A stretch of DNA of 64,000 bases from Melitaea cinxia (lineage: Eukaryota; Arthropoda; Insecta; Lepidoptera; Nymphalidae): contig NC_059414.1 of the NCBI RefSeq assembly GCF_905220565.1, forward strand, positions 3,594,001 through 3,658,000, written 5' to 3'. A model generated the notes under the pieces. The model made no database searches and was not told the origin of the DNA. It saw only the letters and a program-made list of their open reading frames with translations. Made by a program: the position numbers and the translations under genes. Positions 23,907 to 34,279 of the stretch are shown here, piece after piece. Within the stretch, counting starts at the first letter, position 1. Each line of letters starts with the position of its first letter.

Positions 23907-24057
23907 TTTTTTTTACGTGGGGAAAATCCATCATGGATACCCTCCAGCGCGGGGGCGCCAGAGGGTTATGTCAGACTCCTACTGACTAAAAACCACCACG
24001 TTTTAGCAGTCATCCGCCTGGGTGGGGCGAGATGGGTCGCGCTAGCATTCGCCATCT
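23907..24057 (-). mobile_element. 5'-truncated LINE with 16-bp target duplication
   Basis: The direct repeat tttgtaattgtaacct occurs at 23891-23906 and 24058-24073. Between them, on the minus strand, lies a LINE 3' end: 'gcgacccatctcgccccacc', 'ggatgactgctaaaacgtgg', 'gagggtatccatgatgg' and a short A tail. Confidence 0.85.
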
Positions 24058-24074
24058 TTTGTAATTGTAACCTA

Positions 24075-24540
24075 ACCAAACCAATGATGCCGTTAAGCGA
24101 TAGAAAAGTCGCTTGCAATCTATAAAATTCGTAAAAAAATATCTCTCAAATAAAAATAAAAACTTATTAAGAACACAGCTCTGCGCTAAATAATTTTTGA
24201 ATCATGCACTTTTTCAAATCGATATTAACATTATTCGATATATAAATGTAATTAATATTTTATATTATGTCTACACGAGGAAATTGTTAATTCATTATTA
24301 ATTTTCCTTTAATCTCGGAGATTGAAGAGATATTAACATTTCATACTTCATTACAGCGTTCGAGTAAACAAAGGTTAAAATTTTCGAAGAGAACGTCACC
24401 TGCACTATAATTAAGTCTTTTATTATAAAATAACCGAATTATCGAAATTGAAAATTCCTATAAAAATAAATAGCTTTATAAGAATGGTGCTAAAATGAAA
24501 ATATGACTATTATAATTCTAAGCTCATGTGCTTCTTTATT
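24075..24540. other. Intergenic AT-rich DNA
   Basis: Nothing recognised. Confidence 0.4.
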
Positions 24541-24542
24541 TA

Positions 24543-24982
24543 CATATATAAAAATTTAATGTCACGCTGTATGTTAGCGATAACCTCCGAAACTACTGAA
24601 CCAAATTTTATCAAATTTTGTAAGCATCTGTAATTTGGTCCAACTTGGGATATAGTTTTTATCTTAATTATTGATTCCAATATTGGTTATTGCAAATTAA
24701 ATGTTTATTATCCGATTTTAGTGTGTATTTATCGGTTAGTTCTATAAAATCCTAATAGATGGCGGTTTAGCGTCTAAGTTGCAGATATACGATAGATGGC
24801 GCCATATTTCTATTCCTCTATAAGATGGTGGATGGGAATCTAAGTTGCACAGATATCCGGTAGATGACGCCGTTTTTCTATTTTTAAATTATAGATGGCG
24901 CGTTTGAAAATAGAATTTACATTATATATTTTAATAAATTATAATTTCTGAGCCACAACAACGCGTGCTGGATCAGCTAGTA
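24543..24982 (+). mobile_element. Helitron-like element with internal 'tagatggcg' repeats
   Basis: It starts 'atatataaaaatttaatgtc' and ends gctggatcagCTAG before T. The interior (24755-24900) contains diverged repeats built on 'atagatggcg' and 'tctaagttgca'. Confidence 0.6.
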
Positions 24983-25207
24983 ATAATATTTTGATTACTC
25001 ACAGTTTATGCTACTTTTTAATGCTTCTTCGGTGAAGTATAATTTTTTGTTTATTTTTCACTAGTTCCTTATGTCAAAAAATTGATGAAAGCTGAGTTTA
25101 TTATAAACAATTATATAGTAATTTTTTTTTGTTTTAGTTATAACGTAGGTAGGTTTTGAATATATTTACTTATTTAATTATTTTAAAATATTTATTAAAT
25201 TACAATT

Positions 25208-25501
25208 TATAGCGCGTAATACTTCGTCGACAAGTTCGTGCATGCGCGGTCCCTCTCCCCCCTGCACCTCCCGCGGTAGACGCCGGCGCATCCCGGCTCG
25301 GTTGTTAGAATAGTCAGTGAGGGGATCGTCGAGTCAGAGAACAGCCGTGCGCGCGGAATTAAACGTCTGTACGTAAAAGTGAGCCTGCAACCTCGCTACG
25401 TCTCGCATGTGTTCCGCTGACGTCCGCCACTCCGCTCGCGACCGTTGTTTCTTTTAATATTATAATTTGCTAATTACTGAGTTGTAAATGATTGCCCTAT
25501 A
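25208..25501 (+). repeat. 5' LTR
   Basis: 294 bp, terminal inverted pentamer TATAG/CTATA, identical by eye to the 3' copy. The first two thirds are GC-rich and the end is AT-rich. Confidence 0.93.
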
Positions 25502-25503
25502 AA

Positions 25504-25521
25504 TGGCAGCCCAACGTGAGG
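25504..25521 (+). promoter_or_regulatory. Primer-binding site
   Basis: TGGCAGCCCAACGTGAGG begins two bases after the LTR. It resembles, with two differences, the complement of a lysine tRNA 3' end (TGGCGCCCAACGTGGGG type), so a tRNA-Lys-like primer is a reasonable inference. Confidence 0.7.
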
Positions 25522-26492
25522 TCCGAATGTGAAAAGTCGTGTACCTATAGGATGATGCAATCGTTTTTAAATATTAACTCATGTGATAGTGTTTGTGAAT
25601 TGCGTCGCGAGTCGAACTGAAACTTAACATTATTAGTACATACGGTTAAATAACAACAAGTTACGTGCTAATTGCTACATAAGTTTGTTAAATATTATTA
25701 TTTTGTCATATTGTATAATAATATATTCTTCGCTAAAGTGTTTTGTGTAGTCGTTGTTAGCACGTAGGTATTATACTTATGTTAATACATACGCCGTTGT
25801 ATAAATTCTTATTAAAGAACTGTCTAAAGAGTTTTAATTAATAATAAGTTTTGTTTGCTACGATTAGATCCATGATAATATTATTAGTTTGTTATATTGG
25901 ATAAAAGTATCGAAGTATTTGTGTAAATCGTTGTTAGTACTTATGTTAATACATACGCTGTTGTATAAATTTTAATTTTAGTACTGTTTAGAAAGGTTTT
26001 AATAATAAGTTTTGTTTGTAGTAGATTCACGATATTATTAGTTTGTTGTATTGAATAATAGTATCTATCGAAGTATTTTGTGTAACTATTAAATTGCGTA
26101 TAGGTATAACGCTGTTGCATAGAATTTAATTTTGTTAAGTAATGTATAAGTTTTGAATAATAATAATACTACTAAGCGTTCTGAATAATTATAGATGTGT
26201 CGCTTAGGTACTACTTATTCTTATAATATTATTATTCTGTTAGAATATTTGGTGTAAGTATAATGAATAGCGATTTATTATATTGTGTGTAAGATATAAG
26301 AAATAGAATCATTTGTTTTGTGTGGTAATAATACAATCTTCATTTATATTGTTTAGTACTGACTTTTATATAGCTATAGTAAGTGTTTTAGTGTAGGATA
26401 AAGTGATGGGTATAAACGTTTTTTTTTTATTAAGTGACTCGAACTAAAACAGTTTTAATAGTGCGTGACATGAGTGTTGATATTACATCACA
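25522..26492 (+). other. Retrotransposon leader with degenerate repeats
   Basis: A leader of nearly 1 kb, strongly AT-rich. The phrase 'atattattagtttgtt' followed by 'tcgaagtatttgtgtaa' recurs in variant form from about 25693, 25878 and 26032 (spacing about 185 then 154 bp), so the leader holds three diverged tandem segments. It presumably contains packaging and translation-control RNA structure, which is not provable by eye. Confidence 0.65.
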
Positions 26493-29400
26493 ATGGTGCT
26501 TACACGGTCGCGAGCAAATAGTAACGAGACTCAGAGGGCACCACAGCAAAATGCTGGAGAGCACAGGGCTCTCTCGCCAGCGGCGTCGGATGCGCCGCCG
26601 TCTCCGCCTACTGGCCTGGACGAGGCCTGCTCCACTGCGCCGTATGCGCAGTCACCGTCGTCGGCATCACACATGCAAGCACCCGGTAGCCAAGTGGTAA
26701 TGTCAGATCAGCAGCTGGCGCAGATATTAGGATTGCTGCGCGCGCCAACTACTTCGCCATTGGTAACCGCTGCATCAGGTAACTTTGCTTCTTGTTCTTC
26801 GCGCTTCGATGGCGGAAAAGGCAGTGATGTACTCGCTTTTATTGATGCAATAGAGACATATAAGGAATGTGTGAATATGGATGATAATATCGCCTTGCGA
26901 GGCCTTCCTATTCTGCTAACGGATCTTGCCGCAACGTGGTGGCAAGGGGTAAAACCTACCACGCAAACTTGGCAAGAGGCAATAGAGCTCCTTAAACAAA
27001 CATTTGGTCCTCAATTACCACCACATAAAATTTATCGGAAAATTTTTAGTAAAGAGCAAACTCAGGAGCCTACTGACATATTTATTTGTAATATTAGAGC
27101 CTTATTTGCACAATTGCCTCCTTCGCATTTGACTGAAGAAGTTAAATTGGATATGGTATACGGTCTCCTTAGTAAACGGATTCGAGAAAAGGTACCACGA
27201 AGTTCTTTCACGTCTTTTTCCGAGTTATTGTCGCAGGCTAGACGGTTAGAAGAGTTAATGGATGAGAGTCGAGTTGAAGACAATCGACCTAATCTGTCGC
27301 ACAGTCAAAGGTCAAAAGTTGCGTACAGTCAGAGACAGGGTATTACACCTGCCTCTTCTTCTTCCGAGTCTAATGAACCAGTTAAGGTACCAGTGATGAA
27401 TAGAAATAAGTGTTCCTATTGTAAACGATTTGGACATAATAAAGACGCTTGTGAGAAGCTGTCGCATAAAAATCAACAAAATAAAAAGGAGTCGATACCC
27501 CAGTTGACTTGTTTTGGATGTGGTGCACCGGGAGTGATTCGTTCCAATTGCGTCACGTGTAAAGGGAATAAACCAGTGGCGTCAACTAGTAGTGACTTTC
27601 ATTCGGTTTCGGCGAGTGTGGACTGTATGGATTCGCGTGTGCGCCCAGTGATTAGTATAGGTGTTTATGGCGCTAGTGGTAAAGTGTTAGTAGACACTGG
27701 TGCAAAACATTGTGTAGGAAGTATTAGTCTTAGAGCCCTTTTAATTAAGAATAGACATAAGTTAGATATTGTTCATACTGAACTTAGATATGCGGATGGT
27801 CGTGCATGTGCACAAAACGTTGAAGTGGCGCACGTCCGCGTAACATTGAGAGGGATAACGTTAGGTGTAGATTTTATTATGCTTCCTAATGCAACGGAAA
27901 CTTTGTTAGGTATGAATTTTATACAAGACATTGGCATGGTTTTAGACTTTCAGCGCGGTATTTGGTATTTGAGATGCGATCAGACGCCCCAACCCATTGA
28001 ATATGAGTGTAAGTCTTCGCCGCCTATTAATTGCTCTTCGTTAGGTCTTCGCGACGACGAAGGTTCCCACCTAAGCTTGGACCAACGGCAGCGGCTCTCC
28101 GATCTCTTGAATGTCCATGAAGACATTTTTACTCCAGGGGGAGGACCGACTTCATTTGCTATGCACCGTATAGACACAGGGGATGCGGCGCCAGTTACTA
28201 GCCCTCCGTACCGTGTTTCGCCGGCCAAGAAGGAAATGATCCGTAGAGAAATAGAAGCTATGCTTGAAGATGGCATTATTGAAGATGCAGAGTCAGAGTG
28301 GGCATCGCCCGTGGTGTTAATACCCAAGAAAAATGGTGAGGTAAGATTCTGCGTAGATTACCGTAAGTTAAATAAGGTAACCCGTACTGATAAGTACCCA
28401 CTCCCCGTCATAGACGAATTATTGCAGAGTACCAAAGCGGACTGTGTAATGTCTACTATAGATTTGAAGGCAGGTTATTGGCAGACCATGGTTGCTCCAG
28501 AAGATCGTCATAAGACGGCTTTTACAACTCCGTTTGGGACCTTTCAATTTCGCCGCATGCCTTTTGGCTTAAAGAATGCTCCGGCGACGTTCCAACGTTT
28601 AATAGACCGGATGCGGTCCGGCCTTAATAACATTTGTGTATTGGCTTATCTGGATGACATTTTGGTGATCTCGCCAAATTTGGATCAGCACCTACGTGAT
28701 CTTCAACAGGTGTTTGATCGTCTTCGTCTGTTTAACCTGAAAGCAAACAGAAGTAAGTGTGTTTTTGCTAGAGACAGGGTTACTTACCTGGGGCATGTTG
28801 TTTCTTCCCATGGCATTGAGCCCGACCCGCAGAAGGTTGAAGCCGTGATCAGCATGAAGCCTCCGACTAACGTTAAAGAGTTAAAAACGTTTTTACAAAC
28901 CTGTTCTTGGTTCCGCAAGTTCATTCCGCAGTTTTCGGATGTGGCGCGATGTCTCACCGATTTGACAAAGAAGTCAAGACGCTGGCAATGGGGGGAGAGT
29001 GAGCAACGAGCTTTTGAGGAGCTTAAATTACGGCTTACCACAAGTCCCATTCTTAGACAGCCCGACTTTGAAAAACCTTTCGTCCTCCGAACTGACGCTA
29101 GTGCGTACGCCTTAGGGGCTGTTCTTATGCAAGGTGAAGACACTCAGGACGAGAGACCCATTGAGTATGCGAGCAGATTGCTAACCTCTGCCGAACGCAA
29201 TTATCATACGACAGAGCGGGAAGCTCTGGCGGTTGTATGGGCTTTGGAGAAATTTAGAGGATACGTCCAAGGATCTCCGGTGAAAATAGCCACTGATCAT
29301 CAGCCACTTAAGTGGTTGTTGACCCTGAAGACTCCAAGTGGTCGTCTGGCGCGATGGGCCCTGAAAATACAATCTTATAATCTAAAGGTAGAATACACAC

Positions 29401-30977
29401 CGGGTAAAGTCAATGTGGTGGCTGATACCTTGAGTCGTCCGGTTCGTCAGCTTGATGAAGATGAGGCCGCCACCTGCAACATCTGTCCAATTTCAGTAGA
29501 CTTACCTCATCGTAGTTCCGAAGATTTACGGACAGCTCAACTCGAAGACCCTGAAGAAAAGAAAATACTTACGGCTTTTGAAGACGATGATGATGCTGCT
29601 GCGCGATGGGCAGATCGTGGTTACTATGTAACGCAAGGTGTTTTATTTCGCTTTGATCCATATGGGGAGTCTGAAGAACCACAATTAGTTGTACCAGAGG
29701 CAATGCGGGACGAGATCATGAAGGAGTTCCATGATGCCCCAACCGCTGGCCATTTAGGTGTGGAACGTACCCTAAAGAGGATTAAGGACAGATTCTATTT
29801 TACAAATATGAGATCATATGTTACTAATTACTTAAAAGCGTGTGAACTGTGTCAAAAGTTCAAACCAACCAATTTAAAGCCGGCTGGCCTATTACAGACT
29901 CCTGTTCCGCAGCAACGCTTCGAAGTCCTCGCTATGGACTTGTTCGGTCCCTTACCCGAAGGAAGTAAAGGCGAGAAGTGGATTTTCTTAGTCGAAGATA
30001 CTGCGAGTAGATGGGTAGAGCTGTTCCCATTGGTCGAGGCCAACGCCGAGAACTGTGCCAGAGCGCTTATCGAAGAAGTGTTCATGCGCTACGGTTTCCC
30101 AAGACGAATTATCTCTGACAACGGCCCACAATTCGTATCTGCAGTAATGCAGAAGGCTATGCACGTTTTAGGAATAGAACAAAATTTATCTCCGGTCTAC
30201 CACCCGGAATGTAACCCCGCAGAGCGAAAGAACCGGGATATGAAACAGATGTTGGCCATGCTCGTAGACCCGGAGCACCGTCGATGGCCTGAAGTCTTAC
30301 CGTCGGTGCGCTTCGCACTGAATACGGCGCCTAATCACGGCACCGGACACTCGGCTGCCTACCTTACTTTTGCGCGTGAGTTCCGGTCTCCAGTGGATAT
30401 AGTCAACGATTTGCGTACAATTGTTGATCAGGAAAACTACGTGCCTCAAATAACGCCTTACCTCCGGACCTTTGCACACCGCCTTCAGGAAGTGAGATGG
30501 CGAGTTGAACGTCAGCAAGAAGTTCGCAAGGAGGCCACTGATAAACACCGCCGTCCCGGCCCTACGTATGAAGAGGGTGACCTCGTCCTTGTGGAGAACC
30601 ATCGTGTTAGTCAAGCAGCCAAGGGGTTTAGTAGCAAATTTGCTCCTAGGCGTGAGGGTCCCTATCGGGTCAGCAAACAGGCTTCTCCTACCACTTACGA
30701 GGTTGTAGATAAAGAACACACACCACGTGGCAAATACCATGTCGGCCTTCTGTCACCTTATGTTGGGAATACCGAAGTGGTCGTCCACAGTCGTAAGAAG
30801 GGTCGGCCACGAACCAAATCGACAGGTCCCAAGCCAGCCTCCATTGTTCCTGCTGGCTTGGAGGGGGAGGATATAGCGCGTAATACTTCGTCGACAAGTT
30901 CGTGCATGCGCGGTCCCTCTCCCCCCTGCACCTCCCGCGGTAGACGCCGGCGCATCCCGGCTCGGTTGTTAGAATAG
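26493..30977 (+). CDS. gag-pol: Gag-pol polyprotein, 1494 aa, Ty3/gypsy
   Basis: One uninterrupted frame. Gag capsid-like helices span about residues 100-265. Zinc knuckle 1 is CSYCKRFGHNKDAC (307-320, C-x2-C-x4-H-x4-C); a second knuckle at 340-353 keeps its cysteines but has Val where His is expected. The protease DTGA is at 401-404, RT about 575-735 with YLDD at 719-722, and RNase H about 860-985 (Asp868, Glu908 or 910, Asp935). Integrase has the HHCC finger His1080/His1087/Cys1117/Cys1120, a catalytic triad Asp1149, Asp1209 and Glu1244 (in NPAER), and a C-terminal GPY module near 1389. Gag and Pol lie in one frame, so any Gag excess must come from proteolysis or another mechanism rather than frameshifting. 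The last 35 codons lie inside the 3' LTR, beginning in the purine tract. The ATG at 26493 is the first in this frame; a nearby upstream ATG at 26470 is out of frame. Confidence 0.95.
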   Translation: MVLTRSRANSNETQRAPQQNAGEHRALSPAASDAPPSPPTGLDEACSTAPYAQSPSSASHMQAPGSQVVMSDQQLAQILGLLRAPTTSPLVTAASGNFASCSSRFDGGKGSDVLAFIDAIETYKECVNMDDNIALRGLPILLTDLAATWWQGVKPTTQTWQEAIELLKQTFGPQLPPHKIYRKIFSKEQTQEPTDIFICNIRALFAQLPPSHLTEEVKLDMVYGLLSKRIREKVPRSSFTSFSELLSQARRLEELMDESRVEDNRPNLSHSQRSKVAYSQRQGITPASSSSESNEPVKVPVMNRNKCSYCKRFGHNKDACEKLSHKNQQNKKESIPQLTCFGCGAPGVIRSNCVTCKGNKPVASTSSDFHSVSASVDCMDSRVRPVISIGVYGASGKVLVDTGAKHCVGSISLRALLIKNRHKLDIVHTELRYADGRACAQNVEVAHVRVTLRGITLGVDFIMLPNATETLLGMNFIQDIGMVLDFQRGIWYLRCDQTPQPIEYECKSSPPINCSSLGLRDDEGSHLSLDQRQRLSDLLNVHEDIFTPGGGPTSFAMHRIDTGDAAPVTSPPYRVSPAKKEMIRREIEAMLEDGIIEDAESEWASPVVLIPKKNGEVRFCVDYRKLNKVTRTDKYPLPVIDELLQSTKADCVMSTIDLKAGYWQTMVAPEDRHKTAFTTPFGTFQFRRMPFGLKNAPATFQRLIDRMRSGLNNICVLAYLDDILVISPNLDQHLRDLQQVFDRLRLFNLKANRSKCVFARDRVTYLGHVVSSHGIEPDPQKVEAVISMKPPTNVKELKTFLQTCSWFRKFIPQFSDVARCLTDLTKKSRRWQWGESEQRAFEELKLRLTTSPILRQPDFEKPFVLRTDASAYALGAVLMQGEDTQDERPIEYASRLLTSAERNYHTTEREALAVVWALEKFRGYVQGSPVKIATDHQPLKWLLTLKTPSGRLARWALKIQSYNLKVEYTPGKVNVVADTLSRPVRQLDEDEAATCNICPISVDLPHRSSEDLRTAQLEDPEEKKILTAFEDDDDAAARWADRGYYVTQGVLFRFDPYGESEEPQLVVPEAMRDEIMKEFHDAPTAGHLGVERTLKRIKDRFYFTNMRSYVTNYLKACELCQKFKPTNLKPAGLLQTPVPQQRFEVLAMDLFGPLPEGSKGEKWIFLVEDTASRWVELFPLVEANAENCARALIEEVFMRYGFPRRIISDNGPQFVSAVMQKAMHVLGIEQNLSPVYHPECNPAERKNRDMKQMLAMLVDPEHRRWPEVLPSVRFALNTAPNHGTGHSAAYLTFAREFRSPVDIVNDLRTIVDQENYVPQITPYLRTFAHRLQEVRWRVERQQEVRKEATDKHRRPGPTYEEGDLVLVENHRVSQAAKGFSSKFAPRREGPYRVSKQASPTTYEVVDKEHTPRGKYHVGLLSPYVGNTEVVVHSRKKGRPRTKSTGPKPASIVPAGLEGEDIARNTSSTSSCMRGPSPPCTSRGRRRRIPARLLE
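30860..30871 (+). promoter_or_regulatory. Polypurine tract
   Basis: ggagggggagga abuts the 3' LTR. It should prime plus-strand synthesis, and it is also translated as part of the polyprotein tail. Confidence 0.8.
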
Positions 30978-31165
30978 TCAGTGAGGGGATCGTCGAGTCA
31001 GAGAACAGCCGTGCGCGCGGAATTAAACGTCTGTACGTAAAAGTGAGCCTGCAACCTCGCTACGTCTCGCATGTGTTCCGCTGACGTCCGCCACTCCGCT
31101 CGCGACCGTTGTTTCTTTTAATATTATAATTTGCTAATTACTGAGTTGTAAATGATTGCCCTATA
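30872..31165 (+). repeat. 3' LTR
   Basis: 294 bp, identical by eye to the 5' LTR. The gag-pol stop codon (30975-30977) lies about 105 bp inside it. Confidence 0.93.
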
Positions 31166-31319
31166 AATTGTGATTTTAACACTTGTTTTTAACACTTGTT
31201 TATGTTATATAATAGGAAAGTATGTGGCCATCCACTGAATCAAAAATACTTTCTATATACTTTAAATTAAAAAAAAATAACTTAAAGATCCGGTGTGAAA
31301 CACAAGTTATTATTAAATT

Positions 31320-31500
31320 TACTAGCTGTACCACCCCGCGCGCGTTGGTAAGCTTTTTTTGTTTTTGGTTGTACCAACTGAGAAACCTTTGTGGGCTCAT
31401 GCGCAACACTTTGCTGAAGACCATGGCATGATCAAATGTATAGTTTACGATTCTATAAAGGACATACAGACAAACATTTATTATATAACATATAACTTTT
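31320..31500 (-). mobile_element. Helitron-like element
   Basis: The minus-strand 3' end reads cgcgcggggtggtacagCTAG before T. The interior matches the intron 8 copy at 20.2 kb ('gtgggctcatgcgcaacac', 'gcatgatcaaatgtatag'). Confidence 0.6.
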
Positions 31501-31517
31501 ATATTTTATATTCACGT

Positions 31518-31582
31518 AATTGTGTTTGCTCGCAAACGGAAAAAACCGACTTCAATTACATCGACAAGTAATATAACGTATT
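31518..31582 (+). repeat. Family D fragment
   Basis: 'gtgtttgctcgcaaacgg', 'ccgacttcaattacatcg' and 'acaagtaatataacgta'; only the left end survives. Confidence 0.7.
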
Positions 31583-31787
31583 TTTGAAAGTCTGTTAAAA
31601 AGATGTAAGAAGATACGATTCATATTTTTTTAAACTCGAGCTACTACTTGTTATGTGGTGGTCGTTTTAATTTCATTTTAATGAAAATGAAAATCCGATC
31701 GAGATATAACGAGAATTTTTAGAATCATCTCGTTTAATCCTTATGTAATTATTTTTTTAACTACCTGTGTTGTAATTATTTCTTCAT

Positions 31788-32055
31788 CATCATCATCATC
31801 ACTTCAGCCTATTGCAGTCCACTGTTCTCCACAAGTTCGCGCCAAAAATATGGCGTGAACTCATGTGTGTTGCCCATAGTCACCACGCTGGGCAGGCGGT
31901 TTGGTGACCGCAGGGCTGGCTTTGTCGCACCGAAGACGCTGCTGCCCGTCTTCGGCCTGTGTGTTTCAAAGCCAGCAGTTGGAACCTGCCATCGGTCGAC
32001 TTTATAAGTTCCAAGGTGGTAGTGGAACTGTGTTATCCCTAAGTCGCCTCTTAGG
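31788..32055 (-). mobile_element. 5'-truncated RTE-type LINE tail
   Basis: A (atc)n run, then the reverse-complemented tail 'cagcctattgcagtccactg' and 'caccacgctgggcaggcgg', continuing through 'cgaagacgctgctgcccgtc'. Same 3' end as 12.7, 48.3 and 58.5 kb. A short antisense frame here is incidental. Confidence 0.75.
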
Positions 32056-32059
32056 CTTA

Positions 32060-32760
32060 TACTTATCGATGTAAAATTAAGATTTTTGTTTGTTTGTGAG
32101 TAAGCACAATTATTTTTTATCTGTAACATCCAAAGCATAATCACCACTATATACAATAACATAACTATATATTTTACCAATATTAACCTACGCCCGCTTA
32201 GTTAATAGTTTTAATAAGTTATCTCTAAGACGGTGAACTTAATAACAAGATAGATTAAAACAATAGACTTGGGAAAGGTCGAAGTTATCACACTGAGGAT
32301 CACAAGTGATCATTAAACTTACGTAACACAAACAAATTAAGTTATTAATATTTGGTTACAATAATTTTGTTTCCTTGAATCCTTGAACTAGGCATTGAAA
32401 TATTTTTGGAGTTTACTGCTTAAGAACCAATTTTCATATACGGCCCCCGGTATAAAAAAAAATATGTGAAGTACAATCTACTAAGCGAATGACCTCGTTA
32501 CGTTTTGTAAATCGTGTAACCCAATGGGGTTCCAATAGATGGCGTTATTTGATTAGTTTATGTACCATTTGATATGGTATTAATCTTTTTCCTAGACTAT
32601 TAAGCCTTTTTGTGTCTATTTAGACAGTCTGAAGTCGTAAACTCCAGTAGTGCGTCGGAGCTGACACACACACTTTTTTTTGTATCATTACACTTGATAT
32701 TATTTTATGGAGGTAGGGCATAACAGGAAATATTTGGTTTAAAAGTGGAGAAAATTGGAG
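32060..32760. other. Intergenic DNA
   Basis: AT-rich; a lone 'ccaatagatggcgttattt' may be repeat-derived. Confidence 0.4.
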
Positions 32761-32764
32761 AAAC

Positions 32765-32910
32765 ATGACCGAGGTAGTACATTAATCTTATAAATGATTA
32801 CAGCTAAATAATACTACTCACAAGTAGAGTGTATTCCTGTGGTGTATAAGGTAGAGCTGAGTTATCAGGAGATTTGGCTACCTCACCTCCGGTTGGAGCC
32901 AGGATCGAAT
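32765..32910 (+). repeat. Family E fragment
   Basis: 'gattacagctaaataatac', 'cacaagtagagtgtattcctg' and 'ggtgtataaggtagagc' match the family E core; tail lost. Confidence 0.5.
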
Positions 32911-33039
32911 AGCACATAATTTTTATTCCTTTTTTTTCGTAAGATGATTTTTTGAATGTGGAACAAAGTTTTTTTCCTAAAAATTTTTTGTCGATAGGAA
33001 ATTAATAAATATTATTTCTCAATCAAGCCCACAATTCAT

Positions 33040-33239
33040 CATCATCAGCTCACGGAAGCCCACTGCTGGGCATAAGTCTCCTCTAAAGCTTTCTACGACG
33101 ATCGGTTCTGCGCAGCGCGCATCCAGCAGCTTCCCGCGACCCTGACCAGATCGTCGGTCTACCTCGTGGGGTCCTGCCAACGCTGGGGCGCCCATTACGT
33201 GATCGCCACTCAAGAACCTTCACGCCTTTCAATCAACGG
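33040..33239 (-). mobile_element. 5'-truncated RTE-type LINE with 9-bp target duplication
   Basis: acaattcat at 33031-33039 and 33240-33248 flanks a (catcat)-headed, reverse-complemented RTE 3' end with 'cccactgctgggcataagtc' and 'cgtgatcgccactcaagaac'. Confidence 0.75.
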
Positions 33240-33249
33240 ACAATTCATA

Positions 33250-33880
33250 GATCCAGAAATTTAAATATTAAACTACCCTACCTTGTAATAAAAAAAAAAA
33301 AAAAAAAATTCATGTTTTTAGAATAAAAAAGGACATGGGTTCATAATCATAAGCCCGTGGATGTATATCACTTGTATAAAAAAATATATCAAACTACATT
33401 CAACATGTAATTTTATATAACGATTTCTTATATAAACAAGCTATCCGACATTTTATTGGACTTTTTCACAATCAACTGTTCTGAATAATACCACGCTAAA
33501 ATAAACAATCGAACAATATGTTCAGGTTTATTAGATTAGTTTAGATTGCATGTAATTATTTAGGAAATAAATTTCAAAAGTTCTTTCATTAAATCAACCT
33601 CATGAATATATGTATGTCTTTTAGTGAACGCTTAACGCCAAACCACGCTATAACTCAACGTTGTTCGGCCAGAAGTTCGAAGACAAGGTAATAACCCACC
33701 CTATCTCGCTTTAGCATATAAATAATGTACAATAAGGATGATCTTTCCCCGGATTCACTGTGCTATGCTGCATTACGTAGTCTAGATTAAAAATATGTTT
33801 TTTTTTAATATTGAGTTAAAAAAACAGGAAATATAAAAAGTCCTTTTTTTGGCCTACCCTCGTCGCTAACAAAAAAGGTG
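33250..33880. other. Intergenic AT-rich DNA
   Basis: Includes a poly-A run near 33291; no gene seen. Confidence 0.4.
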
Positions 33881-33889
33881 ACTTTAACT

Positions 33890-34072
33890 CGCATTACGTA
33901 TATCGCCAACATATAATTAATAGGTATAGCCCAAAAAGTACTGATTGCATTTCATTAAAAATTTAAATGGGACTAGCTCTTTCAACATCAAAATCTAAAC
34001 CAGTAAATACTGCTCATAAAAAATACAGTCGAATACAGAACCTCTTCCTTTTTTTGAAGTCGACTAAAAAGC
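33890..34072 (+). repeat. Family D fragment
   Basis: 'tacagtcgaatacagaacc' and 'tttttttgaagtcgactaaaa' are the family's right end; the left part is decayed. Confidence 0.6.
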
Positions 34073-34139
34073 AAAAATGTTTTTGAAGTCGGCTAAAGCG
34101 TAAGCAGGTTTACGTATTTTTTACGTAATATCAATAAAA

Positions 34140-34275
34140 ATTTCAGTTTAGGAATTGTGACGCTTCAATATCCTACTGTTGGGTATAGGCCTCTTTCCCC
34201 ATGTAGGAGAAGGATCAGAGCTTTGTCCTCCATGCCGTTCCAATGTGGGTTGACGGCTATATTCCCTATTATGAG
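34140..34275 (-). repeat. SINE S1 tail fragment
   Basis: Reverse-complemented S1 tail: 'actgttgggtataggcctc', 'catgtaggagaaggatcag' and 'ttccaatgtgggttgacgg'. Confidence 0.65.
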
Positions 34276-34279
34276 GACT

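Larger units (their letters stand above)
25204..31169 (+). mobile_element. Intact Ty3/gypsy LTR retrotransposon
   Basis: The 5' LTR is 25208-25501 and the 3' LTR 30872-31165, each 294 bp with TATAG...CTATA ends. The 4-bp target duplication AATT sits at 25204-25207 and 31166-31169. By eye the LTRs are identical along their whole length. Between them are a primer-binding site, a long leader, one gag-pol frame with no stop or frameshift, and a purine tract. Domain order protease, RT, RNase H, integrase places it in Ty3/gypsy. All required parts are present, so it is probably recent and possibly still active. It lies 2.6 kb downstream of the transporter gene, in the same orientation. No envelope frame is present. 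Confidence 0.95.

Noticed and set aside
25208..25504. Extending the LTR to the common text ending in AAAT
   Set aside because: The extra matching bases are explained by the AATT target duplication meeting the leader; the TATAG/CTATA ends with a perfect 4-bp duplication fit better.
26434..26700. Arginine-rich frame at the start of gag
   Set aside because: Shifted-frame shadow of the gag N-terminus.
27062..30955. Antisense frames across gag-pol
   Set aside because: All are shadows of the sense frame; no start context or domain.
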